Shown here: positions 33,390-42,616 of the stretch, in pieces
Layout of the letters: each line of letters starts with the position of its first letter
Numbering within the stretch: position 1 is the first letter of the stretch
Assembly (NCBI RefSeq): GCF_900101495.1
Contig: NZ_FMUS01000005.1
Location: 62,001 to 126,000 of the forward strand
From: Alkaliphilus peptidifermentans DSM 18978
GTDB taxonomy: Bacteria; Bacillota; Clostridia; Peptostreptococcales; Natronincolaceae
Reading direction: 5' to 3'
Length of the DNA stretch: 64,000 nt
Notes under the pieces: generated by a model
Databases searched by the model: none
Told to the model about the DNA's origin: nothing
The model's input: the letters and a program-made list of their open reading frames with translations, nothing else
Position numbers and translations under genes: made by a program

Positions 33390-33874
33390 TCATCTACGAT
33401 TAAATGCGAAATCCGATAATTTAAATAGCTTATTTCCTATGTCAACTATCAGCTCTTTTAATTGAACCACCTTTATCCATTCTTTAGGCAAGGCATCAAT
33501 GCCATAACATGCCCCAAGAATATTTCCACAAATAGAACCTGTAGAGTCACTATCCCCATCATGCTTCTGGTTTGTGTATAGTACCAGCGAAGATAAGATT
33601 GATATGTACCACTTCCTGCGTAAGTTCCAATTCCTCTACGACTACAACGATGATATGCCCACATCATCCCATCAGCAGTAAACAGGGTCATCTGAGTATC
33701 ATCAGAGATAAGAGCCTTACCAGTTACCATGTCAATCTCTAAGTCAGTTATGCCTAACTCTCCATATTTAGATTTGATTTCATCTAGTTTCATAAACTCC
33801 ACTGTATAGCCTAGGGCATCCCCTATAGCTCCTCCAAGCAATGATGCTGCGAATAAGTCTTTTTTATTTCTCAA
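33390..33874 (-). pseudogene. ADP-ribosylglycohydrolase, internally deleted and frameshifted
   Basis: The N-terminal part is clear: LFAASLLGGAIGDALGYTVE, then ISDDTQMTLFTADGM with the metal-binding aspartates of the DraG/ARH family. After about 110 residues the frame passes into unrelated sequence. In another frame the family C-terminus is found: HDGDSDSTGSICGNILGACY followed by ALPKEWIK and a stop at 33390. The middle of the expected 250-300 residue enzyme is missing, so both an internal deletion and a frameshift occurred. The intact enzyme would remove ADP-ribose from targets. Confidence 0.8.
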
Positions 33875-33898
33875 AGTTGGCACCTCCTAATTACTAGG

Positions 33899-34948
33899 TT
33901 AAACAACAAGAGATAATAACCTAGCAGATACATCTTCCCACTCTGCATCCAGATTTAGAGTTCTTATGCCAATACTTTTTCCCATAATTGGGAAGTTAGC
34001 ATTGATTTCTTTTTCAATCGTTGGATATAACAGCATTCCCTTTACATTACCAGTAAAATTGCTATTGTTAACGTACGCCAAGATTTGAAACAAATGCCCA
34101 GTACGAACCTTTTCAATATCTGTCCAGTTGCTTGAGACAAGTGTCTGTGCATAATACTTGGTATCGATTATTAGCTGTGCATTTTTAACTTTATTTTCAA
34201 TTACTATATCTGTTCTCATTTCTGGAAGCAAAGATAGATCTTCCTCGCAGATTTCCTCATCTAAGTTCCATTTCAATCTAGGGGCATGAACATTATATAT
34301 TGCTTCTTTTAAATGGGTACGAAAAAAGTTCAATACAAATTTTTCATATAGTTTTGCCATTTGATTGTCCCTTACGAAGTCTGAAAAAGAAAACTCATTC
34401 TCCTCCTCATTAGTGATTAAACCTTGATATATTAATTGACTAATATTTATTAACATCCTGTAGTGGTAATTATTTCTGTTGTATCTAAGAGAAGCAAACA
34501 ATGCTTTAGAAAGTCGAACTTCATTTATATCTGAAAAATACAGACGCATTCTCAATAGCTTATTCTTTAGAGTAGTGTCTAGGCTCGGTGATTTTACTAA
34601 TATATTAATAGTTGTCTTTACAATCTGATTTAGCTTAATATCTTCTGAAAAATAATCGTACTGACATATCATCCTACCATTAAGAAAAGTCTGCTCCTTA
34701 ATTGAATCTGATATATTAATCTTTCCTTTGATAGTTGATACTGCTTCTTTCTCTTGAATATAATATCTATTCAATCCTCTTTTTATTAAACTGCTTGTCC
34801 CGTTTATATAAATTCTAGCAAATAGATTGTAAATATTGTCAAACTTTTCGCTACCTAAAAGGATGCTATCTGATTGATCTAGCACATTCCATGCATAGCA
34901 AAGCATATAATATATATTTTTTATTGGTATTTTAGGACTATTACTCAT
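33899..34948 (-). CDS. mcrC: McrC-like nuclease subunit of an McrBC system
   Basis: A protein of about 349 residues of the McrC family: N-terminal IPIKNIYYMLCYAWNVLDQS, central LNQIVKTTINILVKSPSLDT and DFVRDNQMAKLYEKFVLNFF. The C-terminal PD-(D/E)XK core reads PEMRTDIVIENK...LIIDTKYY (Asp, then Asp-x-Lys). McrC supplies the nuclease and stimulates the McrB GTPase, cutting DNA with modified bases. The ATG at 34948 lies 5 bases after the mcrB stop, and AAGG is 8 bases upstream. A short gap and the pseudogene follow. Confidence 0.88.
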   Translation of the reverse strand: MSNSPKIPIKNIYYMLCYAWNVLDQSDSILLGSEKFDNIYNLFARIYINGTSSLIKRGLNRYYIQEKEAVSTIKGKINISDSIKEQTFLNGRMICQYDYFSEDIKLNQIVKTTINILVKSPSLDTTLKNKLLRMRLYFSDINEVRLSKALFASLRYNRNNYHYRMLINISQLIYQGLITNEEENEFSFSDFVRDNQMAKLYEKFVLNFFRTHLKEAIYNVHAPRLKWNLDEEICEEDLSLLPEMRTDIVIENKVKNAQLIIDTKYYAQTLVSSNWTDIEKVRTGHLFQILAYVNNSNFTGNVKGMLLYPTIEKEINANFPIMGKSIGIRTLNLDAEWEDVSARLLSLVV

Positions 34949-34953
34949 ATCTA

Positions 34954-37686
34954 TCACCTTAGTAACTCGTCAACATAGTTCTTTGCCTTTTCTTCTTCAT
35001 CAAACCAATATTCTCTTATAAGTGGTTGTATCTCATACTTAATAACATCTTCGTACCATTTATCCGAATTAATAAAATTACAGAAATAACTGTGGCCAAT
35101 TCTAAAACCTTTTCCTAAATTAACATCTTTCACTATTTCTAGGTTTATACTACCTATCTTTGTCTTTATCTTATTTACTAGTTCTTCACTAGCCCCTTGT
35201 TCTATAAGATGGTTTTTAAATGCTTCTGTTTCGAATGCTGGTTCTAGTTCAAAGAAGCAAAATCTTCTTCTCAGTGCATAATCAATTATTGCTAAACTTC
35301 TATCAGCCGTATTCATCATGCCAATAATATACAGGTTCTCTGGTACGTAGAAAGGACTATCCGAGTATGTGAGTGTTAATTCTTCTCCACGTTTATCACT
35401 TTCTATCAGCATCATCAGTTCCCCAAATACTTTACTCATATTACCTCGGTTTATCTCATCAATAATGAAATAGTAATCTTCATCTGGATTTTCTGATGCC
35501 AGTTTACAGAATTGGTAGAAAGGTCCTTCTTTTAGTTCAAAGCCCATTCCATTGGGCCTGTATCCTATTATAAAGTCTTCATATGCATAACTTTGATGGA
35601 ATTGTAGCATCTTTATTCTTGATGCATCCTCTTTTCCCATCATGGAATAAGCTAGTCTCTTAGCTGCAAAGGTCTTACCAACCCCTGGTGCTCCTTGTAA
35701 GATTAAGTTCTTCTTTCTTATTAATAATGATTTTATAGTTTCATAGGTTTCTTCTGTAATGAAAACTTGTGATAAAAAGTCTGCTTTTGTATAAGGTTTA
35801 TATTCCTCTTGAGGTGGAAGTTCGATTTGTGGAGGCGTTATCCCTGTTTTAATTTCAATTTTCCCACTCCATGCTTTATACGATAATTCAGGAAAAGAGT
35901 GGACAGGATAATCCTCCTCATTAAACTTTTCTTTCATCAACTCTACAAGTGCGATATAGTCTGCACCAGCACACATTTTCTTTTGAGAGTTACGTGGTAC
36001 CTTTATTTTTAACTTCTCTACCAAACTCGTTCTTGTATTATTATCTAGGGTTAAGTAATCCCACGGCCTAATCCAATATAATCCAAATGTGATGTTCCAC
36101 TGAATACCATGCTGTTTAATTACTTTATCGTATATTTCTATAAAAGAGCTTTTATTTTCTACTGTATAGTTTTCAGCTAAGTTAATAGCATATTCAAACA
36201 GCTGCCATAGATTATCTATATCATTTTCTTCTCTATGATTCTCATCACCAAAGAACCATGACTTCATATTGTTTAGCACAGGAATGCCATCAAACGAGGT
36301 AGGAACTTCCTCTTCTACTCCAAGAAACTCAGACATTTCTTTCATTATTAATATTCTATTCTGATTTGTAATCCCTTTATTAAATAGTCCAAACACTGTA
36401 AAGGGGCAAACGTCAGTTAAAACTTCCTCTGTACCATCTGATGACTTTTTCATTAAAGGATTGTTCATATCAATTTTATTAAAAATTCCATTAATACCAC
36501 TCATTAATTCAGAACGCTTGTCCTTATACTTAAGCAGTGCTTTTGCAGTTTCTTCATAAAACTCTGTCCATTCATATTTGTTACTTTCCAAGCCCCCATA
36601 TTTATCTTTCCAGTAAGGGTCATTAAGAAATCTATCAATATCTTGATTACCTTTATTAAACGTAAAGTCTATCAGGCTTTTATACATCCATCCGTCTTTC
36701 TCATCTATTCTCCAAATAGTATTTCTACTAGTAAAAAAGTACCATTCTCTAAGGGGATTAACCAGTTCCCATTTAACAAATATCTTATGTCCATCATTAG
36801 AGTTGTTAGTCACAACCCCTATAGATTTAATTCCCATGACAGAGACACTGTGCCCTTGATTATCAAATGGCAGATTGTTTTTCCTAGTATAAGAGGCCTT
36901 TATTGCAATCCTGTCACCTGGCTTAATAGAGTTTACAAGTTCAGTATATTTATCATCATAGCCATTTTCCCATATCCCCTCATCTACGAATCGTTGCGTT
37001 TGATCCACATCATTTATAACAGCTCCAACAAACCAAGCTACTATACTTGTAGAAGTTCTTTCCATTAAAAACTCGCTGTACTTTGCCATTACTGCCGAGA
37101 GTTGATTATTTCCATATTTTTTATTGACCCTTGGAAAATCTTTATTTTCTCTTATTAGCTCTTCAATCTTTGTAAATTGGTTAAATGAGTCAATAGTAAA
37201 CAAATCACTATTATCCAATGTAAGATTTTCAATTTCACTACATGCCTTTGAAAGAGTATATATATAACCTTTTATAGTAACCTGCGAGTATGGTCTCCCA
37301 TTTTTTTGAACTTGTTTGCTCATCCATTCTGCAAATTCTTCTTTCAAATCATTTTCTTTCATCACATTTTCCTCCACAAAATCATTAGTATTATTTCTAT
37401 TAGCCAATATATTGCACTCAATAAATTGCTTATATAAAAGTAAAGCAGAGCTCCATCTCCTGTTACACGAAATGTTCTTCTCATTATATAACTCTGATGA
37501 GTCCAGCAAATCACAGACTCTGCTTAAGACTTTACTATTATTAATTTCATATATATCTTGTTGAATAATCTTTTCACTCATTGCCCAAGTAGAGACAGCT
37601 GTTATTGCTGACCCATATGATTTTCGAGTCCCCTCAGCTAAATTTTTATTATCTTTTAACCATTTCTCAAATAATTCTCTCCCCAA
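34954..37686 (-). CDS. mcrB: McrB-like AAA+ GTPase with duplicated N-terminal domain and EVE-like reader
   Basis: A 910-residue McrB-type motor. Residues 1-95 and 115-210 appear to be two copies of the same helical domain (each starting F-x-x-W-[LM] and ending LLLYKQF or AKYSEFL). About 215-330 resembles an EVE/PUA-type reader (VAWFVGAVIND, KPGDRIAIKASYTRK, VKWELVNPLREWYF). The AAA+ core has Walker A GAPGVGKT (664-671), Walker B YFIIDEINRGN (about 739-749) and the McrB sensor MNTADRS (791-797). It starts with TTG, with GGGAGG 7 bases upstream. It should recognise modified DNA and drive the McrC nuclease. Confidence 0.88.
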   Translation of the reverse strand: MGRELFEKWLKDNKNLAEGTRKSYGSAITAVSTWAMSEKIIQQDIYEINNSKVLSRVCDLLDSSELYNEKNISCNRRWSSALLLYKQFIECNILANRNNTNDFVEENVMKENDLKEEFAEWMSKQVQKNGRPYSQVTIKGYIYTLSKACSEIENLTLDNSDLFTIDSFNQFTKIEELIRENKDFPRVNKKYGNNQLSAVMAKYSEFLMERTSTSIVAWFVGAVINDVDQTQRFVDEGIWENGYDDKYTELVNSIKPGDRIAIKASYTRKNNLPFDNQGHSVSVMGIKSIGVVTNNSNDGHKIFVKWELVNPLREWYFFTSRNTIWRIDEKDGWMYKSLIDFTFNKGNQDIDRFLNDPYWKDKYGGLESNKYEWTEFYEETAKALLKYKDKRSELMSGINGIFNKIDMNNPLMKKSSDGTEEVLTDVCPFTVFGLFNKGITNQNRILIMKEMSEFLGVEEEVPTSFDGIPVLNNMKSWFFGDENHREENDIDNLWQLFEYAINLAENYTVENKSSFIEIYDKVIKQHGIQWNITFGLYWIRPWDYLTLDNNTRTSLVEKLKIKVPRNSQKKMCAGADYIALVELMKEKFNEEDYPVHSFPELSYKAWSGKIEIKTGITPPQIELPPQEEYKPYTKADFLSQVFITEETYETIKSLLIRKKNLILQGAPGVGKTFAAKRLAYSMMGKEDASRIKMLQFHQSYAYEDFIIGYRPNGMGFELKEGPFYQFCKLASENPDEDYYFIIDEINRGNMSKVFGELMMLIESDKRGEELTLTYSDSPFYVPENLYIIGMMNTADRSLAIIDYALRRRFCFFELEPAFETEAFKNHLIEQGASEELVNKIKTKIGSINLEIVKDVNLGKGFRIGHSYFCNFINSDKWYEDVIKYEIQPLIREYWFDEEEKAKNYVDELLR

Positions 37687-37699
37687 GATATCCTCCCCC

Positions 37700-38317
37700 T
37701 TAACCTATATCTTCTCCTATGTACTTCTTCATAATTTTTATTAATCCATTCCAGTATGGTGGGTAATCATTACTTCCATTCTTACTGATTTTTTCACGGT
37801 TAGGAAATTTAATAATTAGATGCCACTGAGTTCCATCGCATATATTATTCTCGTAGTAACTATCCCTCCAACATGATACATCCAGAGCTGCTATTTCCTC
37901 TGTAAAAGTAATCCATTGTTCTGGTGGTAATGGGACTTCTTTTAATAAAATATCTGGGTGAAAATTAATTTCATTTTTAGGGTGCTTTAAATCCGCTGCC
38001 ATTCCACCTGGGGTCTTAGCATATCTAATTAATTTGCTTTTTCTCTTCCCATTGATATATACAAAATAGGACTCTCCAAAATATCCGCCTACATAGAATT
38101 CTAATGATGTCATTCCTAGCATGCTAAATGTCTCATTAACACCAAAGTCTTGTCCACATGTTTTACAGTGTCTAGTTGGATCGTTGTCCGAAACACAACA
38201 CCCTCCTAACACTGTTTCCCCACGTTCCACTAATTCAAAAGCTTCATACGATGGCATGCCATATAAAATTTTAACCGTTTCAGTTGATCCACAAGCTGGG
38301 CATTTTTTCTTTGGCAT
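37700..38317 (-). CDS. Zinc-ribbon protein associated with McrBC
   Basis: A protein of about 205 residues, family unknown. The N-terminus holds two zinc knuckles, KCPACGS and HCKTCGQDFG (Cys-x2-Cys twice), around an acidic loop. The rest is an α/β domain (LEFYVGGYFGESYFVYINGK, then WHLIIKFPNREKISKNG). The ATG at 38317 is preceded by GGGGTG. It sits 14 bases before mcrB in the same direction, so it is likely part of the Mcr transcription unit. Confidence 0.6.
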   Translation of the reverse strand: MPKKKCPACGSTETVKILYGMPSYEAFELVERGETVLGGCCVSDNDPTRHCKTCGQDFGVNETFSMLGMTSLEFYVGGYFGESYFVYINGKRKSKLIRYAKTPGGMAADLKHPKNEINFHPDILLKEVPLPPEQWITFTEEIAALDVSCWRDSYYENNICDGTQWHLIIKFPNREKISKNGSNDYPPYWNGLIKIMKKYIGEDIG

Positions 38318-38324
38318 AGCAATA

Positions 38325-39395
38325 TCACCCCATTGTCCTTTGTAATGCACCATTTGGTGTAGGTATATTATCACTGTCTATTTCTTTAATCAGACAGTAA
38401 TGTTCCAAAAACTCTTTTGCAAATCTCTCCTCGGAAGTTCCTTTCTTTATTTCACAAATTTTCTTAAGTACTTGAGATGCTTGTATATCTGTTATGTATC
38501 TATGTAATCCACTTCCAAATACAATCTTCTCTGGCTTATTAGGATTAAAATAATAATCCCAAAACTTCAACTTTATGGCTTCATCAAGAGATAGTTGTAA
38601 TCTATATTTGGGGTTTGCTCCTACATATCCTTCTTCTCGACTATCTCCTTCATGGTTTTCATCAATTAAAAATACAGCAAAGATAAATCTATCGCTATCA
38701 TCAGTATAGGGAAGCTTAGAGGTCAGTAGTGCTAAACTATTAGCTTTCACATTTCTCAGTGACATAGGTTTTCCTTTCTCATCACCATTCTGTGTTACCC
38801 CTGCCCCGGCATTCCATATTTCAAGCATTTGGCTCTCATAACAAACAGATTTGCTGAATTCAAATTTTGTTTCATCGTAAAACTTAGCAATTTCATCTCT
38901 TGATATTTCACCATTTAAATATTTAAAACACATATTTTCTGGTTGACTACACCAAATATGTTTTGCTACTTTTATATTGTATTTAATTGTTTCGTCACTA
39001 CATACACCTTTATAACCAACTACTTCGTTGTTTTTCCCACCATCACAATAATTACACTTAAAGGCAATATTATTTCTATCTGAATATTTTGTAGTAGATG
39101 CCTTTGTTTTACTGGAACTACCCATATTTTTTTCATTCTTTTTTACCTTAGCACTTTCCTCATTAACTTTCTTTATCTCTGCTTCTTTCTGTGCAATCTC
39201 AATTTTAACTTCTTCAATTTCTTTTAATAGGGCTGTATTTTCCAATTCCAAAAACTGTCCAAAAGCCGCTGGGAAAACAAACTTCTTTTCCGCCCCAGTT
39301 TCGTCAAATAATACTACTACATAATTTTGTTCAAATTCTATTATTTTTCCCTTACCAAAAACTTTATGTATAGCAATTTCACCACAAAGATTCAA
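38325..39395 (-). CDS. Unknown McrBC-neighbour protein with SH3-like N-terminus and cysteine-rich centre
   Basis: A 356-residue protein. Residues 3-48 form an SH3/Tudor-like strand pattern (AIHKVFGKGKIIEFEQNYVV, then KKFVFPAAFGQFLEL), of the kind attached to helicases. A charged coiled coil follows at about 55-85. The remainder has FKCNYCDGG and further cysteines (CSDE, HIWCSQPENMC), then LALLTSKLP...FIFAVFLIDE, suggesting a zinc-bound EVE/PUA-like reader. It starts with TTG after GGGGGG. The context suggests a modified-DNA sensor, which is inference. Confidence 0.55.
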   Translation of the reverse strand: MNLCGEIAIHKVFGKGKIIEFEQNYVVVLFDETGAEKKFVFPAAFGQFLELENTALLKEIEEVKIEIAQKEAEIKKVNEESAKVKKNEKNMGSSSKTKASTTKYSDRNNIAFKCNYCDGGKNNEVVGYKGVCSDETIKYNIKVAKHIWCSQPENMCFKYLNGEISRDEIAKFYDETKFEFSKSVCYESQMLEIWNAGAGVTQNGDEKGKPMSLRNVKANSLALLTSKLPYTDDSDRFIFAVFLIDENHEGDSREEGYVGANPKYRLQLSLDEAIKLKFWDYYFNPNKPEKIVFGSGLHRYITDIQASQVLKKICEIKKGTSEERFAKEFLEHYCLIKEIDSDNIPTPNGALQRTMG

Positions 39396-39460
39396 ATATA
39401 TCCCCCCTATAATAGTTAAATTAATCCAAATGAAACATCACTATGAGCAGTATATTAAAC

Positions 39461-40228
39461 CTACGTAGTAGCTCCATCTATAAACATAGGATTTATTGTT
39501 AAATATCCTCTTTCATTATTACAAATGCCTGCCCAGTCAAGTACTGCACAGATAACAAATCCTGGTCCAAATGCAGTTTCGCCTTCCTGTGCTCCATGCA
39601 CTTTATGAGCAATATAGCCCTCAACAGAATCTAAAGATAAGTCATCACTACCAAGCTTTGCCCCTGAACGGGCTTTGCCTTTTACAGCTTTACCATTGTT
39701 TTTAAGTACCACTTCTACAGCAGCATCAAATGCTTCCCAAGTCAGTTGATTTGCTAGCGGAATTTTAGGTGAAACTAACCCTTTTCCATTTATATCAAAC
39801 CTTATATCACAAGGGTCACCCTGTAATAATCTGATGGTGGTTTTACCTCCACAGTCGTTCAGCTTTTCTTTAATCTTTGCAATTACCGAACTATCACTAC
39901 ATTCTATTGGTACAAAACTCAATGTGGGCGCATCTGGAACCTCTTCCTTTTTATCTTTTATATCATCTATTCCTAACTTCATTACAATTTCAGCAATCTT
40001 CTTTTTAACAGCAGGATAAGACATACCCTTTTGTATTTGTACAGTCTTAAAATTTCCTTGATATCTTAGAAAAGTCATCACAAAGTCTAGTTCATCAACC
40101 GTAAGGTAATCAAACCTACTAAGTCCAAAATCTCCTGTTAATTCTAAGTTGCATTTCTTACAACTAAGATGAGTGGCTATTAGTTTATCACTACACCTTG
40201 GGCAATGACCTACAAGCTCCTTATCCAT
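39461..40228 (-). CDS. DUF2089-like zinc-ribbon/HTH protein
   Basis: A protein of about 255 residues. The N-terminus has GHCPRCSDKL and LSCKKCNLEL (two Cys-x2-Cys pairs) followed by a sigma-70 region-4-like helix-turn-helix (LTVDELDFVMTFLRYQGNFK, then GMSYPAVKKKIAEIVMKLG), the DUF2089 arrangement. The C-terminal 150 residues are unassigned, with IRLLQGDPCDIRFDINGKGL and VEGYIAHKVHGAQEGETAFG. GGAGGG precedes the ATG. As the first gene before the Mcr cluster it may regulate that cluster. Confidence 0.65.
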   Translation of the reverse strand: MDKELVGHCPRCSDKLIATHLSCKKCNLELTGDFGLSRFDYLTVDELDFVMTFLRYQGNFKTVQIQKGMSYPAVKKKIAEIVMKLGIDDIKDKKEEVPDAPTLSFVPIECSDSSVIAKIKEKLNDCGGKTTIRLLQGDPCDIRFDINGKGLVSPKIPLANQLTWEAFDAAVEVVLKNNGKAVKGKARSGAKLGSDDLSLDSVEGYIAHKVHGAQEGETAFGPGFVICAVLDWAGICNNERGYLTINPMFIDGATT

Positions 40229-40332
40229 AATTATCCCTCCATTTATTACCATTGTATTTTAGTTTATTATTTATGTCAATGTAGTATATAATATATTTAA
40301 TGACTACTTTTACTTTTATACATACTTTTCCT

Positions 40333-40366
40333 AAAAAAACAGTTGAGATACTTAGCCTCAACTGTT
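40333..40366 (-). terminator. Intrinsic terminator after the 91-residue gene
   Basis: AACAGTTGAG / CTCAACTGTT, a perfect 10-base stem with a 9-base loop, followed on the minus strand by TTTTTTAGG. It closes the two-gene unit 41222-40393. Confidence 0.85.
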
Positions 40367-40392
40367 AATATTTTGTCTTTAACTTATTTAAT

Positions 40393-40668
40393 TTAATTTA
40401 ACGCTGGTAGAGTTTTTTGTAAATACTCTTGCCAATAATCATCGTCACCTTCTAGCCTGTGAATCCAGTGATACATCATTAATATCTCAAACCCTTGCTT
40501 TTTCCCTTTAGTATAAGGTTTCTTTGGCATTCTCCTATATAATGAATCAAGATTAAATAGATTACTTTTTTGCTTTATGTCATAATCATACTTCCTAAAA
40601 TTATAACTACTTTTCTTTCTATGTGTAGCTGGCCATAACTCTTCATGGTCATAGAAATGTTCTGTCAT
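40393..40668 (-). CDS. Hypothetical protein, 91 residues, coupled to upstream gene
   Basis: Not recognised. The chain is basic and aromatic (ELWPATHRKKSSYNFRKYDY, RRMPKKPYTKGKKQGFEILM, WIHRLEGDDDYWQEYLQ). There is no ribosome binding site of its own; the ATG overlaps the stop of the preceding gene (ATGA), so it is translated by coupling, and a strong terminator follows. The pair lies between McrBC genes and a restriction-modification pair, so a defence link is possible. Confidence 0.55.
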   Translation of the reverse strand: MTEHFYDHEELWPATHRKKSSYNFRKYDYDIKQKSNLFNLDSLYRRMPKKPYTKGKKQGFEILMMYHWIHRLEGDDDYWQEYLQKTLPALN

Positions 40669-41243
40669 TTATATACAAAGGCCCATACATTTACTTGATA
40701 TTTGCTCCATGTTGATTCTATCCACTGATTTATTTCATCAGATATAAAAACACTTTCCTTTTTTATCTCTCTTTGACTCATCACTCGATGATAATCCTTT
40801 ATAAACAAAAATAGTATCTCGGTTTGGTCTTTGATAAAAGGAAATTTCTTTACAAGTTTTGAATAACAATCATATGATAAGCTTCTAAATTCCTTATCAG
40901 AATCATAGAGGAAAAAGAATTCATCTTCTTTTAAGATGTTTCCAATATACCGGTTGATTTGCTTTCCATACTCTGAATATATTCTTGCAAGCCATTCCCT
41001 TATCTCCTCATCATATTCCTTCAGCTGTTGACTATATTTATATAGCTTTTCATTCTGAAGAACTGTTCTCTCTTCTGCCTCAGTAATATTAAGATAGTTA
41101 TTAAAGTATTCGAAAACATAATTAACACAAAGTCTCATGTTTTCATTTCGTTCGTCAATATTAAATTCATTAATTTTATCTTCCTTTTTTCTTTTAGCTA
41201 CATATTCTTCAATAGTTAGCACTATATCACCTACGCTATTCAT
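40665..41243 (-). CDS. Hypothetical helical protein, 192 residues
   Basis: Not recognised. It is predominantly helical and acidic, with LTIEEYVAKRKKEDKINEFN near the start and WIESTWSKYQVNVWAFVYK at the end. No membrane segment or catalytic motif is seen. A GTG at 41222 with AGGTG 5 bases upstream is an alternative start to the ATG at 41243, which has no box. It is coupled by ATGA to the 91-residue gene. Confidence 0.55.
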   Translation of the reverse strand: MNSVGDIVLTIEEYVAKRKKEDKINEFNIDERNENMRLCVNYVFEYFNNYLNITEAEERTVLQNEKLYKYSQQLKEYDEEIREWLARIYSEYGKQINRYIGNILKEDEFFFLYDSDKEFRSLSYDCYSKLVKKFPFIKDQTEILFLFIKDYHRVMSQREIKKESVFISDEINQWIESTWSKYQVNVWAFVYK

Positions 41244-41297
41244 TTGATATAATTACATTATCGTCAAACTTCTAAGACTCTAAATATATTGCAAACA

Positions 41298-41336
41298 AAA
41301 AATCCGGTTAGGTTGGTGTGTACCTTGACCCGGAAT
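41298..41336 (-). terminator. Intrinsic terminator downstream of the restriction enzyme gene
   Basis: On the minus strand TCCGGGT...ACCTAACCGGA pairs with inner AAGGT/ACC contacts and ends in TTTTTTG. It lies about 90 bases past the 359-residue gene. Confidence 0.6.
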
Positions 41337-41427
41337 ATTAATAATCTATTTTTTACCATGTAGTAAAGCCACCATTTTACTTTTCTCCATTATAAAAACC
41401 AATCCCTATTTAATATATTCGATCCAC

Positions 41428-42507
41428 TTACATATATATTGTATTAGTATTAATATCTAATAATGCATCGCTATCGAAAAATTCTTCTAGTAGTAAATGT
41501 TTGCTTTTCTGCTTATCTCTTTTAGTCAAAATCTCAATTAGCTTCTGAACAGATAAATATTTAATTTTTGCATCTTGAAAATCCCTATTAAAATTTATGG
41601 AATTTACCCATTCACAAATAACGGGATAATCCGTATTAGGATCATTACCAACTATAACAAAATAAATATCTTTTCCATAGTCACCACATAAAAGTTTTAG
41701 AGCTTGAAATTTTAATAATACATCTTTCCAGACCCTCTTTAATTCCACCTCAAAAGCTACAATAATTTTTCCCTTTTTATTAGTCCATATAACATCTATT
41801 AAATCCACTTGTTCTTTTGACTTACCCTCAATCAGATTAATCAAATCAATATCCTTCATTGTTAAACATGCAACACTATTTAAGTTTATCCCATATAAAC
41901 TCTGATTTTTTTCCCCTTTGGCTAATTTTGAATTGAAACCGAAATACACACCTAATGCACTTATTTGCCCTTGATAACTTAAATGTAACTGTTGTGCTGT
42001 TTCTTTATCTACAAAGTAATATTTCTGCTTTATCAGCGAATTTAAATTTGCAAGTTCAAACTCTACATAAACACTGTCAGTCTTTAGAGTTCCAAATCTG
42101 AGCACATTTTCTTCTTCGAACCAACCTTTAATCTTCTTTGAGTCTGATTGAAAACCTTCATAGTAACCTCTATCCAATATTTTTTCCTTTATTTCTTGGT
42201 ATTTATCTTGCCAATTTTGATAGACATACACAACTGGTTTTTCAGGATCAGAAGTAGGCCTAGTTACTACTAACTTACTATTAGGCCGAATAATATTGTT
42301 AGTTTTTAGTTCTGCAATATCAAAATAGTTACTTTTACCACAAGCTCTATTTGTGTCCCATGGTTTTACAATATTATAATTGTTAAGAAGTTTTCTAACT
42401 TCTTTATGACTATTATTTAGTATCTTGTCTTTGATCGTTGATCCCTCATAGTAGCTTAAGTTATTAAACTTATTTAAAATTATTTCATGATTATTAGTTT
42501 CATCCAA
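41428..42507 (-). CDS. Putative type II restriction endonuclease
   Basis: A 359-residue protein not matched to a named enzyme. The C-terminal half has a PD-(D/E)XK-like pattern, LIDVIWTNKKGKIIVAFEVE followed by ELKRVWKDVLLKFQALKL (Asp, then Glu-x-Glu), typical of restriction-enzyme cores that treat the protein as a homologue of type II nucleases. The N-terminal half may be a DNA-recognition domain. It starts with TTG after AGGTGATAG. It directly follows an SPPY-type DNA methyltransferase with only a terminator between them, the classical R-M arrangement. Specificity is unknown. Confidence 0.65.
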   Translation of the reverse strand: MDETNNHEIILNKFNNLSYYEGSTIKDKILNNSHKEVRKLLNNYNIVKPWDTNRACGKSNYFDIAELKTNNIIRPNSKLVVTRPTSDPEKPVVYVYQNWQDKYQEIKEKILDRGYYEGFQSDSKKIKGWFEEENVLRFGTLKTDSVYVEFELANLNSLIKQKYYFVDKETAQQLHLSYQGQISALGVYFGFNSKLAKGEKNQSLYGINLNSVACLTMKDIDLINLIEGKSKEQVDLIDVIWTNKKGKIIVAFEVELKRVWKDVLLKFQALKLLCGDYGKDIYFVIVGNDPNTDYPVICEWVNSINFNRDFQDAKIKYLSVQKLIEILTKRDKQKSKHLLLEEFFDSDALLDINTNTIYM

Positions 42508-42560
42508 ACCTCTATCACCTAATCCTAGATTTTTATCTTTAGTGTTGGGTTAATTGCATA

Positions 42561-42604
42561 AAAAAATACCTATAGAAAGCATTTAGCCACTATAGGTATT
42601 TTTT
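42561..42604. terminator. Bidirectional terminator between methyltransferase and restriction enzyme
   Basis: AAAAAATACCTATAG / CTATAGGTATTTTTT, a perfect 15-base stem with a 14-base loop, with T-runs on both strands. It lies directly after the methyltransferase stop and before the restriction enzyme, so the nuclease probably has separate or read-through expression. Confidence 0.85.
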
Positions 42605-42616
42605 GTTCAACTATAT

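Noticed and set aside
36643-37068. 141-codon plus-strand frame opposite mcrB
   Set aside because: Antisense shadow of a gene with clear AAA+ motifs; no start signal.
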